Position numbers and translations under genes: made by a program
Notes under the pieces: generated by a model
What the model was told of the DNA's origin: nothing
Databases searched by the model: none
The model's input: the letters and a program-made list of their open reading frames with translations, nothing else
Part shown: positions 55,032 to 64,000 of the stretch, piece by piece
How positions within the stretch are numbered: the first letter of the stretch is position 1
Layout of the letters: the number at the start of each line of letters is the position of its first letter
NCBI RefSeq assembly: GCF_030546935.1
Contig: NZ_JAUOPH010000001.1
Span: 744,001-808,000 of the forward strand
Source: Marinobacter sp. 2_MG-2023
GTDB lineage: Bacteria; Pseudomonadota; Gammaproteobacteria; Pseudomonadales; Oleiphilaceae
DNA length: 64,000 nt
Direction: 5' to 3'

Positions 55032-55610
55032 TCAGCCCTCTTCGAGCGCTTCCAGCAATTCCTGCAGCCGACTCAAACGGGCCAGAGGATCCTGCATCTC
55101 AAGCAGATGCTGCTTTTCCTGCTTGTCCAGGGGTAGCAGCTCAGTCAGCCGCCAGCTGACATCTCGCGCCTCTGCATAATCAACGCTCATACCCAGCTCC
55201 TGAATAACCGGATGCCGGAAAAGTGCGCGCAAAACGGATGGCAGCTCATGAAAAACGGAAGGAATATCCCCAGAGGACTCTACCGGCAGAAACTCCATCT
55301 CACCAAGATTCAACCCGTCATCCTGGCGCCAACTTTGCGTGATAGCGACCTTGGCTTCACCTTCTACCGTGATCCCTAACAGCCCGTTCTCCAACTGCTG
55401 AAAATCAATAATGCGCACATAAGTGCCGATATCGTAAAAAGACGCCACGCGCCCGGTTTCTGCGCCATCACGCAGCAGGGTTATAACAAAGCCCTGATCA
55501 TCCTTCAGGCAACGGGTCAGCATATCGATGTAGCGAGGCTCGAACAGCTGAAGCGGAATTCTGCCGCCTGGCAGTACAACTGAATTGAGAGGAAAAATAG
55601 GAACTGTCAT
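55032..55610 (-). CDS. LON substrate-binding-domain protein
   Basis: A 192-residue stand-alone protein with the N-terminal domain of Lon protease only: MTVPIFPLNSVVLPGGRIPLQLFEPRYIDMLTRCLKDD, GTYVRIIDFQQLENGLLGITVEGEAKV. The ATPase and protease parts are absent, as in the common stand-alone form. The start overlaps the HDOD gene stop by four bases (ATGA), so the two are coupled. An adaptor or chaperone role is inferred. Confidence 0.88.
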   Translation of the reverse strand: MTVPIFPLNSVVLPGGRIPLQLFEPRYIDMLTRCLKDDQGFVITLLRDGAETGRVASFYDIGTYVRIIDFQQLENGLLGITVEGEAKVAITQSWRQDDGLNLGEMEFLPVESSGDIPSVFHELPSVLRALFRHPVIQELGMSVDYAEARDVSWRLTELLPLDKQEKQHLLEMQDPLARLSRLQELLEALEEG

Positions 55611-56863
55611 CGAATCGACAGCAATTGTTGAACCTCATTGACCCGCGCACGCGCTTCGGTCAGAAGTTCAAGGCTGCGGGATGCGTTCAATTCAAGATCG
55701 CCCAACCTGCGATAAGCCGGCACCTTGTCGAACGGCGGTAAGCCTGCGTTCTGGCTCGAACCTATCATGGCATGAAGCTGGGCCACGATCACGACGTCCA
55801 CCAGTTGTGGCTCCTCCTCCCGACTCTCGTAATCCCAGTCTTCCGCATGCCGAACGGCATCGATAAAGGCGGGCGGGAAAGACCAGCTTTCCATAATCGC
55901 TGTACCTACATCTGCCCGGAGCTCGCTGACCGCATTCTGCAAGTTCGCGTCGTCGGCAAACAGATTTACATGGTGCTCTGCCTGAACCAGAATTGGCACC
56001 ACACCGATATCGTGAAGCAGGCCCGCCAACAGCGCCTCTTCCGGGTTGAGCCGCGTGGCATGATCTGCCAGTACCCAGCACAAGGCTGCGACTTCACGGG
56101 AATGTCGCCACAGCTTTTCCATTTCGTGCTGCAAAGAGGGTTGGCGGCTTTTGAACACCTCTCGCATGGAGAATACCGTAACAAGCTGCCGCGTTGTTCT
56201 CATGCCCAGGCGTATAACCGCCTCACGCACATTGCGCACATCGCTGAACCCGCGATAAAGGGGGCTGTTACAGGCACGAACCAGTTTCGCCGCTATGGCG
56301 GGGTCAGCTGATACAGCGGTGGCAACCTGGTCTGCCGTTGAGTCTTCTTTATCGACGGTGCGCCGCACTTTCCAGGCAACATCCGGGACGCTAGGCAGCT
56401 TGAGCTGGTTCGAGCGCAGCTCGGCGTAGAACTCCATCAAAAGATGGTGTTCTTCACTCTCTCCGCTATCACTGCTCTCCCCCGAATCCATCTCAACCTG
56501 GGCAACCGGAGCAGCTCGCAGCAGCTGGTTGAGAACATCCTGCTCTATTACCAGGAACTCACAGGGCTTTACCGCAGTCACCTCATACATTCGTGGCTGC
56601 AGCCTGGCAATGGGGTTCAGCGCCTTTTCGGTTTCGGCTTCAACAACCGTTTTGCGGCCATCAACCGATTCAAGCTCTACTTTCCCGGTAACCAGAAAAT
56701 AGTCCAGACCATCACGCACACCGCGCTCCAATACTCGCTGGCCCGGCCCGTGAGATCGGCGCTCGGCTCGGCTGGCTAGCAATACCAACTGGTCATCAGT
56801 CAACCGGTTCAGTGGCTGAAACTCTTTCAGACGACGTAGCGGCAAGCTCTCCTGGCTAGCCAT
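55607..56863 (-). CDS. HDOD-domain protein with N-terminal cyclic-nucleotide-binding-like region
   Basis: A 418-residue regulator. Residues about 10-125 resemble a cAMP-type sensor fold (FQPLNRLTDDQLVLLASRAERR, YFLVTGKVELES), an acidic linker follows, and the HDOD domain begins at SVPDVAWKVRRTV, with LLAGLLHDIGVVPIL. HDOD proteins often act in bacterial signalling, including c-di-GMP networks. ATG 56863 has AAGGAG seven bases upstream; longer readings lack this. It is coupled to the LON-domain gene. Confidence 0.85.
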   Translation of the reverse strand: MASQESLPLRRLKEFQPLNRLTDDQLVLLASRAERRSHGPGQRVLERGVRDGLDYFLVTGKVELESVDGRKTVVEAETEKALNPIARLQPRMYEVTAVKPCEFLVIEQDVLNQLLRAAPVAQVEMDSGESSDSGESEEHHLLMEFYAELRSNQLKLPSVPDVAWKVRRTVDKEDSTADQVATAVSADPAIAAKLVRACNSPLYRGFSDVRNVREAVIRLGMRTTRQLVTVFSMREVFKSRQPSLQHEMEKLWRHSREVAALCWVLADHATRLNPEEALLAGLLHDIGVVPILVQAEHHVNLFADDANLQNAVSELRADVGTAIMESWSFPPAFIDAVRHAEDWDYESREEEPQLVDVVIVAQLHAMIGSSQNAGLPPFDKVPAYRRLGDLELNASRSLELLTEARARVNEVQQLLSIR

Positions 56864-57028
56864 AGGCATTCTCCTTAGTAAGCTCAAGGCGGGAGTTAAT
56901 TCATGATGTCTGTAAGCTATTGTAACCATGGCGCAGCAAAACAACCATGCGCAGGGTGTCTAATCTGGTATCCTTTATCTCTTCATTAAAGTTACAACCA
57001 AGCATCCACCAAGAGAGATCAGAGCACC

Positions 57029-58864
57029 ATGCCTCAGTATCGTTCGCGGACTTCTACCGCAGGCCGCAATATGGCCGGCGCCCGCGCCCTCTGGCGCGCC
57101 ACCGGTATGAAAGACAATGATTTCGGCAAGCCGATTATCGCCGTTGTCAATTCCTTCACCCAGTTTGTACCCGGGCACGTTCACCTTAAAGACCTGGGAC
57201 AACTTGTCTGCCGCGAAATTGAGGCTGCAGGTGGTGTAGCCAAGGAATTCAATACCATTGCAGTGGACGATGGTATCGCCATGGGCCATGACGGCATGCT
57301 CTACTCTCTGCCTTCGCGCGAGATTATCGCGGACTCCGTTGAGTACATGGCGAATGCTCACTGCGCTGACGCGCTGGTATGCATTTCCAACTGCGACAAA
57401 ATCACCCCAGGGATGTTAATGGCTGCCATGCGCCTGAACATTCCCGCAATTTTTGTCTCAGGCGGCCCCATGGAAGCCGGGAAGACCAAGTTATCTGAGC
57501 ACAAACTGGACCTGGTGGATGCCATGGTCATAGCCGCAGATCCGACTGCCAACGATGAAGCTGTCGCAGAGTACGAGCGCAGCGCCTGCCCGACCTGCGG
57601 CTCATGCTCCGGCATGTTTACTGCAAACTCCATGAACTGTCTGGCTGAAGCCATCGGCCTGGCGCTGCCCGGCAATGGCTCAATGCTGGCAACCCACGCC
57701 GACCGGGAACAGCTGTTCCTGAAAGCCGGACGCCAGATTGTGGAGAATACAAAGCGCTATTACGAACAGAACGACGCCAGCGTCCTACCCAGGAGCATTG
57801 CCTCCATGGCGGCGTTCGAGAATGCAATGATTATGGATATCGCCATGGGCGGATCCACCAACACCATCCTTCACCTGCTGGCAGCTGCGCAGGAAGGCGG
57901 TGTTCCGTTCACTCTGAACGAGATTGACCAGCTTTCCAGAAGGGTTCCACAACTTTGCAAAGTGGCCCCGAACTCACCCAAATACCACATGGAAGATGTA
58001 CATCGCGCCGGCGGCATTATGGGAATCCTGGGTGAGCTTGAACGTGGAGGCCTCATCAACACCGATCTGCCCACAGTTCACAGCAAGACCATGAAAGAAG
58101 CGCTGGAAACCTGGGATATCATGCGTTCTCCGCCTCCGGAGGTTGTCGAGTTTTACAAAGCTGGCCCCGCCGGCATCCCGACCCAGACCGCCTTCAGCCA
58201 AAGCACACGCTGGCCAAGCCTGGATGGCGACCGAGAGACAGGCTGCATTCGTTCCGTTGAGCACGCCTATAGCTCAGAAGGCGGCCTTGCCGTCCTCTAC
58301 GGCAACATTGCCGTAGACGGCTGCGTGGTAAAAACCGCAGGCGTCGATGAAAGCATCTATGTTTTCGAAGGCAAAGCCCGGGTATTTGAAAGCCAGGACT
58401 CCGCCGTTGCCGGCATTCTCGCTGACGAAGTCAAACCCGGTGAAGTGGTTATTATCCGATACGAGGGACCCAAAGGCGGCCCTGGTATGCAGGAAATGCT
58501 CTACCCCACCAGCTACCTTAAATCCAAAGGGTTGGGTAAAGAGTGCGCACTTTTGACTGACGGACGTTTTTCTGGCGGTACCTCGGGCCTCTCCATCGGC
58601 CACGCGTCGCCCGAGGCTGCAGCCGGCGGCGCAATAGGGCTTATCGAAACCGGTGATCCTATCCGCATCGATATTCCGCAACGCTCCATTAATGTCCTAC
58701 TGGACGAACAGGAACTGGATCGCCGTCGTGAAGCGCGAGATGCCCAAGGCTGGAAGCCCGAACTGCCCAGACCGCGAGCCGTGTCGGCGGCGTTGAAAGC
58801 GTACGCTCTTCTGGCAACCAGCGCTGACAAGGGCGCAGTCAGAGACCTGGAAAAACTCGGCTAA
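57029..58864 (+). CDS. ilvD: Dihydroxy-acid dehydratase
   Basis: Iron-sulfur enzyme of branched-chain amino acid synthesis, making 2-keto acids from dihydroxy acids. The 611 residues contain [13 protein letters not shown] (cluster Cys and catalytic Lys) near 122-132, the [18 protein letters not shown] cluster ligands near 190-207 and the C-terminal [26 protein letters not shown] lies upstream of the ATG. It has a strong terminator after it and no neighbouring ilv genes. Confidence 0.96.
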   Translation: MPQYRSRTSTAGRNMAGARALWRATGMKDNDFGKPIIAVVNSFTQFVPGHVHLKDLGQLVCREIEAAGGVAKEFNTIAVDDGIAMGHDGMLYSLPSREIIADSVEYMANAHCADALVCISNCDKITPGMLMAAMRLNIPAIFVSGGPMEAGKTKLSEHKLDLVDAMVIAADPTANDEAVAEYERSACPTCGSCSGMFTANSMNCLAEAIGLALPGNGSMLATHADREQLFLKAGRQIVENTKRYYEQNDASVLPRSIASMAAFENAMIMDIAMGGSTNTILHLLAAAQEGGVPFTLNEIDQLSRRVPQLCKVAPNSPKYHMEDVHRAGGIMGILGELERGGLINTDLPTVHSKTMKEALETWDIMRSPPPEVVEFYKAGPAGIPTQTAFSQSTRWPSLDGDRETGCIRSVEHAYSSEGGLAVLYGNIAVDGCVVKTAGVDESIYVFEGKARVFESQDSAVAGILADEVKPGEVVIIRYEGPKGGPGMQEMLYPTSYLKSKGLGKECALLTDGRFSGGTSGLSIGHASPEAAAGGAIGLIETGDPIRIDIPQRSINVLLDEQELDRRREARDAQGWKPELPRPRAVSAALKAYALLATSADKGAVRDLEKLG

Positions 58865-58878
58865 TTCGGGCTCTTAAA

Positions 58879-58917
58879 CAAAAAAGCTCGCGCAGATGAC
58901 CTGCGCGAGCTTTTTTG
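58879..58917. terminator. Terminator after ilvD
   Basis: Stem AAAAAAGCTCGCGCAG with CTGCGCGAGCTTTTTT around ATGAC; T runs occur on both strands, so it serves both ilvD and the convergent small gene. Confidence 0.93.
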
Positions 58918-58928
58918 TATTACCTGGT

Positions 58929-59321
58929 TTAGAACAGGGACCAGCCACCGTCGTCTTCTTCCTCAATGGCATCTTCTTCAACAGGCTCGGGCTTGCTGAC
59001 TGCTGCAGGCTTGGATTCAACCGGGCTGGAAGTATTACCAGCGGCCGCCACCTGCACGCTGATCATTCCCAGAGCCTTTTTGGTTGCCTCATCCAGAATC
59101 CCGCTCGCCTGAAGCCCATTGTCTTTCTGAAAACGGGACAACTCAGACCGGGTGGCATCATCCATTGTTGAATTAACGTTAGTGACATCGTACCCGGCGC
59201 CGTATAAGGCATTCTTGAGCGATACTGTCTCGTCAGCGAAGGCAGCGGGTGCGAAAAACAACATAGCTGCTGTAGCGGCTGTGAGCGCAAGGCGGCCCAT
59301 GCGGATGGTCGCGTTTTTCAT
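58929..59321 (-). CDS. Peptidoglycan-binding-domain periplasmic protein
   Basis: A 130-residue secreted protein: signal peptide MKNATIRMGRLALTAATAAMLFFAPAAFA, then a PG_binding_1-like helical domain (SLKNALYGAGYDVTNVNSTMDDATRSELSRFQKDNGLQASG), then an acidic Pro/Glu-rich tail ending DDGGWSLF. No enzymatic domain is attached. Start ATG 59321 with AGGTGAG upstream. Function is likely structural or adaptor-like in the cell wall. Confidence 0.8.
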   Translation of the reverse strand: MKNATIRMGRLALTAATAAMLFFAPAAFADETVSLKNALYGAGYDVTNVNSTMDDATRSELSRFQKDNGLQASGILDEATKKALGMISVQVAAAGNTSSPVESKPAAVSKPEPVEEDAIEEEDDGGWSLF

Positions 59322-59443
59322 GATACTCACCTGTTTTACTCCTGATATCTCAGCGATATCCGTTTCTTTCTTGTTATGTGGAGCCCATCTCCACAGGCTG
59401 GGGCGAACGGCAAAAGCCTAACATACTTTTGTATCCTGTCGCT

Positions 59444-60523
59444 TTAATCTACATCACGGTCGTGATCCGCAGCTCTCTGGGACTCTTCGCTGAACTCCCG
59501 GATAAAAATTCCCCAGAAGGCCATAAACAGCGCGGCGACAAGCGGCCCCATCACAAAACCATTAATGCCAAACATCGCAAGACCGCCCAGAGTGGAAAGC
59601 AACACTATGTAATCAGGAAGTTTTGTATCACGCCCGACCAGAATCGGGCGCAACACATTATCCGCAAGCCCTATCACGACGACTCCGAATATTGTGAGCA
59701 CAACGGCCTGAACAATATCACCCACAGCGGCCAGATAAATAGCAGCTGGCACCCAAACCAATGCAGCGCCCACGGCAGGTAAAAGTGAGAATATGGCCAT
59801 CACCACCCCCCACAGCAAAGCCCCGCCAATACCCAGAATCCAGAAAATAATGCCCCCCAAAGCCCCCTGGATAATGGCGATGAGCAGGTTGCCTTTCACC
59901 GTTGCACGGGTTACTTCCGCAAACTTGGCAAACAACAGGCGCTCACGTTCATCCCCCAGCGGAAGCGCACGGATCAGCAAATCTACCAATGCGCTGCCGT
60001 CACGCAGCAAGAAGAACGCCAGGTACACCATAAGAGCCAGCCCGAGGAAAAACTGGAATGTGTTCTGGCCGACGCCAAGTGCCTGCTTGGCAAGAAACTG
60101 GCTACCGCCCACGAACAGGCTGACAACCCGGTCGCGGATTTCACTGAAGCTGATATCAAATTGCGCCAGAAGCGACTGGATAGCAGGGAAAGACTTGTTC
60201 ACCTGATCAATATACTCGCCGGGCTTTATCTCTCCTTCCTGAATCTGCTGATAGATTCCCAGCCCTTCGGCCGCAAGGGATGTGATCAGCACTAATACAG
60301 GAATGACCACAATCAACATACATACAGTCAAGGTAATCAACGCATTCACGTTTGGCCGCTCTCCAAGCCGGCGCACGAGAAGCATCTGGAACGGATGAAA
60401 AATCAGTGCAATCGCAATCGCCCAGAAGATCGGTCCGAAAAAGGGCTTCATAAGAAACACGAAAGCCACAGATACTCCAACCAGCAAGGCAAGAAAGGTT
60501 CGTGTCTCAAGTTTTGCGTACAT
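59444..60523 (-). CDS. AI-2E family transporter (PerM-like)
   Basis: A 359-residue inner-membrane protein with about seven or eight helices. The family fits from the paired N-terminal helices (FLALLVGVSVAFVFLMKPFFGPIFWAIAIALIFHPF) and the C-terminal LLSTLGGLAMFGINGFVMGPLVAALFMAFWGIF. Members are implicated in export of small molecules or ions; the historic AI-2 name is not proof of substrate. The C-terminus is charged. Monocistronic. Confidence 0.88.
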   Translation of the reverse strand: MYAKLETRTFLALLVGVSVAFVFLMKPFFGPIFWAIAIALIFHPFQMLLVRRLGERPNVNALITLTVCMLIVVIPVLVLITSLAAEGLGIYQQIQEGEIKPGEYIDQVNKSFPAIQSLLAQFDISFSEIRDRVVSLFVGGSQFLAKQALGVGQNTFQFFLGLALMVYLAFFLLRDGSALVDLLIRALPLGDERERLLFAKFAEVTRATVKGNLLIAIIQGALGGIIFWILGIGGALLWGVVMAIFSLLPAVGAALVWVPAAIYLAAVGDIVQAVVLTIFGVVVIGLADNVLRPILVGRDTKLPDYIVLLSTLGGLAMFGINGFVMGPLVAALFMAFWGIFIREFSEESQRAADHDRDVD

Positions 60524-60637
60524 AATTCCGTTTATCCCAGTGAAGTTCAGACTCGCATTAGCCTAACACGACCAAATGGCCACTGGTGCATGCTTCAGGT
60601 TATAGTGGAAGGTTGTTGATCAGCAATTAGACAGGTC

Positions 60638-60991
60638 ATGGTATTGGAACAGGAAACCTTTACTACGGAAACTGCTCTGGACGCTGCGGCGGAACTACGA
60701 CGGGTGCTGGCTGCCAGAACGCATCGCCGAAAGGTAATGGGCCAGGAGGTTCTGGTTCCGGGGCAGCTCGGCGAGGCGCTGCAGCTGCCCCGAATTCTTA
60801 ATCGGCTCCAAAGCAAGCAGCAGCGTTTTCGCGAGCAGGGACTGGACGACTTCCAGGAACTCTGGCCAACCCTTTCCGCGACGACCCGAGAGAAGGTGCT
60901 CAGAGCTATTGGCTGGTACGATCCAAAAAACCTTGACTGGGAAGACAAGCGCTCAAACCGGCGACCCAAAGTCGACCCTGGCAAGGCCTGA
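60638..60991 (+). CDS. Small helical protein of unknown function
   Basis: A 117-residue predicted cytoplasmic protein, rich in Arg, Leu and Gln, with no signal or membrane segment. I do not recognise a family. Features are ELRRVLAARTHRRKVMGQ (basic helix near 19-36), LPRILNRLQSKQQRFREQG and a C-terminal basic tail. The start is ATG 60638 with AGGTC just before. A 133-residue reading on the opposite strand (60595-60996) is Ser/Arg-rich and looks like a shadow. Confidence 0.6.
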   Translation: MVLEQETFTTETALDAAAELRRVLAARTHRRKVMGQEVLVPGQLGEALQLPRILNRLQSKQQRFREQGLDDFQELWPTLSATTREKVLRAIGWYDPKNLDWEDKRSNRRPKVDPGKA

Positions 60992-61088
60992 TTCAAAGCC
61001 GCAACGCTCTGTTACGCAATACAAACACAGGAAACCGCCAACTGATTTATCCTGAGCACGCAACCAATCAGTCAGGACAGTCGATGGC

Positions 61089-61988
61089 ATGCGTATTCTG
61101 AGAACCGACGAAGACCGTTTTTCAGGTCTTCCGGACTACCCTTTTCTCCCTCATTATCTCGATGTTGAGTCAGGCCTCAGGATGCACTATGTCGACGAAG
61201 GCCCAGCCGCAGCATCCCCCGTTCTGATGCTCCATGGAGAGCCGTCCTGGTCATACCTGTACCGTCACATGATTCCATTGGTAGCCGAGGCCGGGCACCG
61301 TGTACTGGCACCAGACCTCATTGGCTTCGGGAAGTCGGACAAACCGGCATCCATCGACGATTACAGTTACGATCGCCACATGACATGGCTGACACACTGG
61401 CTTGAAGCTCTGGACCTAAAAAACATCACTCTGGTCTGTCAGAACTGGGGCTCACTTCTGGGCTTGCGGCTTGCGGCGGAACTTCCAGACCGCTTTCAAC
61501 GGATCATAGTCGGGAATGGCATGCTGCCAACCGGCGAAACCTCGGCACCTGCTGCGTTCAGCCTATGGAAGGCTTTCGCTACCCACAGCCCCTGGTTTCC
61601 GGTTGGCCGCATCGTACAGTTTGGCACCGAGCGAACATTGAGCAAACATGAACTGGCAGCCTACGAGGCGCCCTTCCCCTCGGCTGAGTACAAAGCAGGC
61701 GCGCGGGCATTCCCGAAGCTGGTGCCAATATCGCCTGGCGACCCGGCAAGTAGCGCAAACAAGGCCGCATGGAAAGTCCTGGAAAACTGGCGAAAGCCCT
61801 TTATTACCTGTTTCAGCAGCGGCGACCCGATCACCCGTGGCGGGGACCGCTACATGCAGCGCCGCATTCCAGGCGCCCTCGGCCAGCCTCATATCACCCT
61901 GCGCGGCGGACACTTCCTGCAGGAAGACTCCCCCGCAGACTTCGCCCGAATCATTATTGATGCGTTAAAAGCTGAAATGGCGGCCTGA
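61089..61988 (+). CDS. Haloalkane dehalogenase-like protein with Asp-to-Asn nucleophile
   Basis: A 299-residue alpha/beta hydrolase of the haloalkane dehalogenase (HLD-I) type. HGEPSWSYLYRHMIP (His49-Pro52) is the characteristic oxyanion/halide segment, the cap contains WKAFATHSPWFPVGRIV, the acid is D246 in SSGDPITRGGD and the base is His275 in GGHFLQED. The nucleophile position reads CQNWGSLLGL with Asn119 (codon AAC), where the family has Asp in CQDWGG; the neighbouring Gly is Ser. Hydrolytic dehalogenation by the normal mechanism would be lost or require deamidation. Monocistronic, ending in a terminator. Confidence 0.85.
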   Translation: MRILRTDEDRFSGLPDYPFLPHYLDVESGLRMHYVDEGPAAASPVLMLHGEPSWSYLYRHMIPLVAEAGHRVLAPDLIGFGKSDKPASIDDYSYDRHMTWLTHWLEALDLKNITLVCQNWGSLLGLRLAAELPDRFQRIIVGNGMLPTGETSAPAAFSLWKAFATHSPWFPVGRIVQFGTERTLSKHELAAYEAPFPSAEYKAGARAFPKLVPISPGDPASSANKAAWKVLENWRKPFITCFSSGDPITRGGDRYMQRRIPGALGQPHITLRGGHFLQEDSPADFARIIIDALKAEMAA

Positions 61989-62003
61989 GCCGCCATTTCT
62001 TTT
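61974..62003 (+). terminator. Terminator overlapping the dehalogenase-like stop
   Basis: Stem GAAATGGCGGC with GCCGCCATTTC around CTGA, then TTTT. The stop codon lies within the hairpin. Confidence 0.88.
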
Positions 62004-62020
62004 CAATGTCTCAGATACCC

Positions 62021-62809
62021 CTAGCCAAAGACGGTCGCGGTCTGGCGACTGATCGCCAGCAACTCACCCCTGGGTGTCCAGATTCCGGCATTGAAATGAC
62101 AATAGCCGTCTCCTGCCTGCTCAATTGTCGCCTTGTACAATAGCCAGTCATCTGGCTTCAGGGCCGGCCTTGGGTGAATAATATCGAACGCCCAGGACAA
62201 TGAACTGGCGGGCACCTGGGACTTGAAGTGCTGAAGAACCGGCGCTGGCCAGGCGTCGATAAGTGCAACAATATGCGCATCGGTCATAACCTCGGGCACG
62301 TCCCTGAACCGCATCCAGCCACCCATTTCACGCCCACTTCCACCCGTAAACGGCATAGTTCCGTATGCCCAGCGCATATCTATGTACCCGATAAATCCCG
62401 GAGTGACACCTTCGATATACGGAAGCCCCTGGCACTGATCCACTGGTTTAACCTCCGGAGCTGGCATTCCATCGATGCGCACAACCGATTCCCGGTCGCC
62501 TGCAAATGCTCCAATACAGATTAACCGCGGTTCCCCATTCTGGATAATCCGCCCTTCCACCTGGCTGACCGAGCCGCCCTCGCGCAGAATCTGTGTATCG
62601 AAAACCGCGGGAACCTCTGCTTCTACCGGCCCTATAAACGACACGTGCATGGACCGTACAGGCCTGTTATCAGCAACCGTTCGCTCCATACGGTCGAACA
62701 ACAGACCAGTCACCAAGCCGCCAAAGGTCGCTCGCCCTTGAGACCAGGTCGCAGGCATCACCAACTCGTTGCTGGCACGGCCAGCGGCAATCAGTTCATC
62801 AAAGGTCAT
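62021..62809 (-). CDS. TesB-like acyl-CoA thioesterase
   Basis: A 262-residue double-hotdog thioesterase. The first hotdog has WSQGRATFGGLVTGLLFDRM and MHVSFIGPVEAEVPAVF; the second has IDAWPAPVLQHFKSQVPASSLSWAFDIIHP and GYCHFNAGIWTPRGELLAISRQ. It hydrolyses acyl-CoA in fatty-acid metabolism; chain preference is unknown. The ATG at 62809 is followed upstream by a 196 bp gap towards the helicase gene. Confidence 0.88.
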   Translation of the reverse strand: MTFDELIAAGRASNELVMPATWSQGRATFGGLVTGLLFDRMERTVADNRPVRSMHVSFIGPVEAEVPAVFDTQILREGGSVSQVEGRIIQNGEPRLICIGAFAGDRESVVRIDGMPAPEVKPVDQCQGLPYIEGVTPGFIGYIDMRWAYGTMPFTGGSGREMGGWMRFRDVPEVMTDAHIVALIDAWPAPVLQHFKSQVPASSLSWAFDIIHPRPALKPDDWLLYKATIEQAGDGYCHFNAGIWTPRGELLAISRQTATVFG

Positions 62810-62942
62810 AGCGCGTTCCTATTAGCAACCTATCAGTAAAACAGGAGATTGCCGAAATTACGGGCACAACGCAATCCCGGTGCTCCGGCAACTACCTACA
62901 GACTGGATTCGATTTTACGTATTAAAACCGTCAAAAAGCGTT

Positions 62943-62948
62943 TATAAT
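62943..62948 (+). promoter_or_regulatory. Possible -10 box upstream of the DEAD-box gene
   Basis: TATAAT occurs 57 bases before the start codon in an AT-rich stretch, but no good -35 is visible at the right distance. The remaining intergenic region 62810-63005 shows nothing else. Confidence 0.35.
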
Positions 62949-63005
62949 ATGTTCACATAATGCATTGCCCGGCAATGCTCTACCTCCCGAATTCCGAGTA
63001 AATCA

Positions 63006-64000
63006 ATGTCTGAATTGTCCTTCGCCGAACTGGGGCTTGATCCAGCCGTACTTGAAGCTGTATCCGCTATTGGCTATGAAACCCCGACGCCCATCCAGGC
63101 CCAGTGCATTCCCGCGCTGCTCGCTGGCAAACACTTACTGGGCGTCGCCCAGACCGGCACGGGTAAAACCGCCGCCTTCGCTTTACCGTTGCTGAGCCGT
63201 ATTGATGCATCCGTAAGTGAACCACAGATTCTGGTTCTAGCCCCCACACGGGAGCTGGCCATTCAGGTGGCAGAAGCGTTTACCTCCTACGCCGCCAAGT
63301 TCAAGCACTTCCATGTACTGCCAATTTATGGTGGGCAAGACTTTTACCCCCAGATCAAAGGCCTTAAACGCGGTGCCCAGGTTATTGTCGGCACGCCCGG
63401 CCGTATGCTGGACCATCTTCGCAAAGGCACACTGAAGCTGGGCAATCTGAAAGCGCTGGTTCTCGACGAAGCTGACGAAATGCTCCGCATGGGTTTCATT
63501 GACGACGTAGAAGCCATACTGGCCAAAACGCCGGAAAATTGTCAGCGCGCGCTTTTCTCGGCCACCATGCCACCGCAAATCAAGAAGGTCGCCAGGACCT
63601 ACCTGAGCGATGCGACCGAAGTAAAGATCGAAAGCGAAACCCGCACAGTTGAGCGCATTTCGCAGTTTGTTCTCCCGGTATACGCAGAGCGCAAGCTGGA
63701 TGCCCTCACCCGTATTCTGGAAGTAGAGCCTTTCGAAGCGTCGATTATCTTCGTTCGAACCAAGGCCGAAACCACACTGCTGGCTGAAAAATTGAGCGCT
63801 CGCGGACATGCTGTCGCCCCGCTGAACGGTGATCTGAATCAACGCCAGCGTGAGCAGACGGTTGAAGATCTGAAGCGTGGCAAAAAAGATATCATCGTGG
63901 CCACAGACGTAGCGGCGCGTGGTCTGGACGTACCAAGAATTACTCACGTCATTAACTACGATGTGCCCTACGACACTGAAGCCTACATCCACCGGGTTGG
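63006..64000 (+). CDS. deaD: DEAD-box RNA helicase (3' part missing)
   Basis: ATP-dependent RNA helicase of the DeaD/CsdA group, which remodels RNA in ribosome assembly and decay, often at low temperature. About 331 codons are visible and the gene continues past the window. Motifs in order: Q motif GYETPTPIQAQ, walker A AQTGTGKTAAF, PTRELAIQ, TPGRMLDHL, DEADEML, SATMPPQ, and the start of domain 2 with DVAARGLDVPRITHVINYD. The N-terminus MSELSFAELGLDPAVLEAV is typical of DeaD, more than RhlB or SrmB. Confidence 0.9.
   Translation, partial: MSELSFAELGLDPAVLEAVSAIGYETPTPIQAQCIPALLAGKHLLGVAQTGTGKTAAFALPLLSRIDASVSEPQILVLAPTRELAIQVAEAFTSYAAKFKHFHVLPIYGGQDFYPQIKGLKRGAQVIVGTPGRMLDHLRKGTLKLGNLKALVLDEADEMLRMGFIDDVEAILAKTPENCQRALFSATMPPQIKKVARTYLSDATEVKIESETRTVERISQFVLPVYAERKLDALTRILEVEPFEASIIFVRTKAETTLLAEKLSARGHAVAPLNGDLNQRQREQTVEDLKRGKKDIIVATDVAARGLDVPRITHVINYDVPYDTEAYIHRV

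Noticed and set aside
60595-60996. Ser/Arg-rich frame opposite the small unknown gene
   Set aside because: Composition is typical of an antisense shadow, and the plus-strand frame has a better start and helical pattern.
1-64000. CRISPR array, prophage, integron or insertion sequence
   Set aside because: No regularly spaced direct repeats, transposase, integrase or phage structural genes were seen.

Overview
The window is ordinary chromosome from a gammaproteobacterium, most likely Marinobacter or a close relative. The evidence is moderate-to-high GC, the Pseudomonas-like order hemA / TPR lipoprotein / lolB / ispE / tRNA-Gln / prs / rplY / pth / ychF, the block proA-nadD-rsfS-rlmH-mrdA-rodA-rlpA-dacA-ybeD-lipB, an Anr-type FNR, a PPi-dependent phosphofructokinase and marine-type accessory enzymes. 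Genus assignment is inference from gene content. I see no prophage, IS element, CRISPR array or rRNA operon. Three tRNA genes are present.

Layout. 1-3155: a truncated MscS channel, a DUF432-like protein and a class I photolyase. 3173-3285: an intergenic inverted-repeat element. 3297-7269 (leftward): hemA-prfA-prmC-moeB, all overlapping. 7508-14516 (rightward): envelope lipoprotein export, isoprenoid, PRPP and translation genes. 14594-17017: shikimate kinase-like gene, a lipoprotein hydrolase, tRNA-Met with a textbook promoter, and a PACE transporter. 17182-23464: metY, lipA, a Spy-like protein, ylqF, fabB and an FNR regulator with a likely FNR box. 23491-32693 (leftward): RmlD-like protein, alr, dnaB, the rpsF-rpsR-rplI ribosomal cluster, rlmB and rnr. 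32951-44503: tRNA-Leu, a large lipoprotein, acyl-CoA dehydrogenase, ubiX, mpl, pfp, glutaredoxin, a YqaA-like protein, an ABC1 kinase, lipB, ybeD and dacA. 44540-51438: cell-elongation and NAD/proline genes. 51573-55026: three translationally coupled membrane-protein genes. 55032-64000: HDOD and LON-domain proteins, ilvD, AI-2E transporter, haloalkane dehalogenase-like protein, thioesterase and the start of a DEAD-box helicase.

The most unusual items are three. First, 51573-55026 encodes two tandem membrane proteins whose GGDEF domains have lost the active-site motif but keep the RxxD c-di-GMP inhibitory-site motif; both are coupled by 4-base overlaps to a DedA-PAP2 fusion, suggesting a c-di-GMP-sensing envelope-lipid module. 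Second, the haloalkane dehalogenase homologue at 61089-61988 has Asn where the family has its nucleophilic Asp. Third, the RmlD-like protein at 23491-24369 lacks the Tyr/Lys catalytic pair.

Most remaining genes are housekeeping: peptidoglycan precursor recycling and racemisation (mpl, alr), elongasome (mrdA, rodA, rlpA, dacA), lipoate synthesis (lipA, lipB), ribosome maturation (rlmB, rlmH, rsfS, ylqF, ychF), and RNA decay (rnr, deaD). All functional statements rest on reading motifs and gene order; no database search was run.
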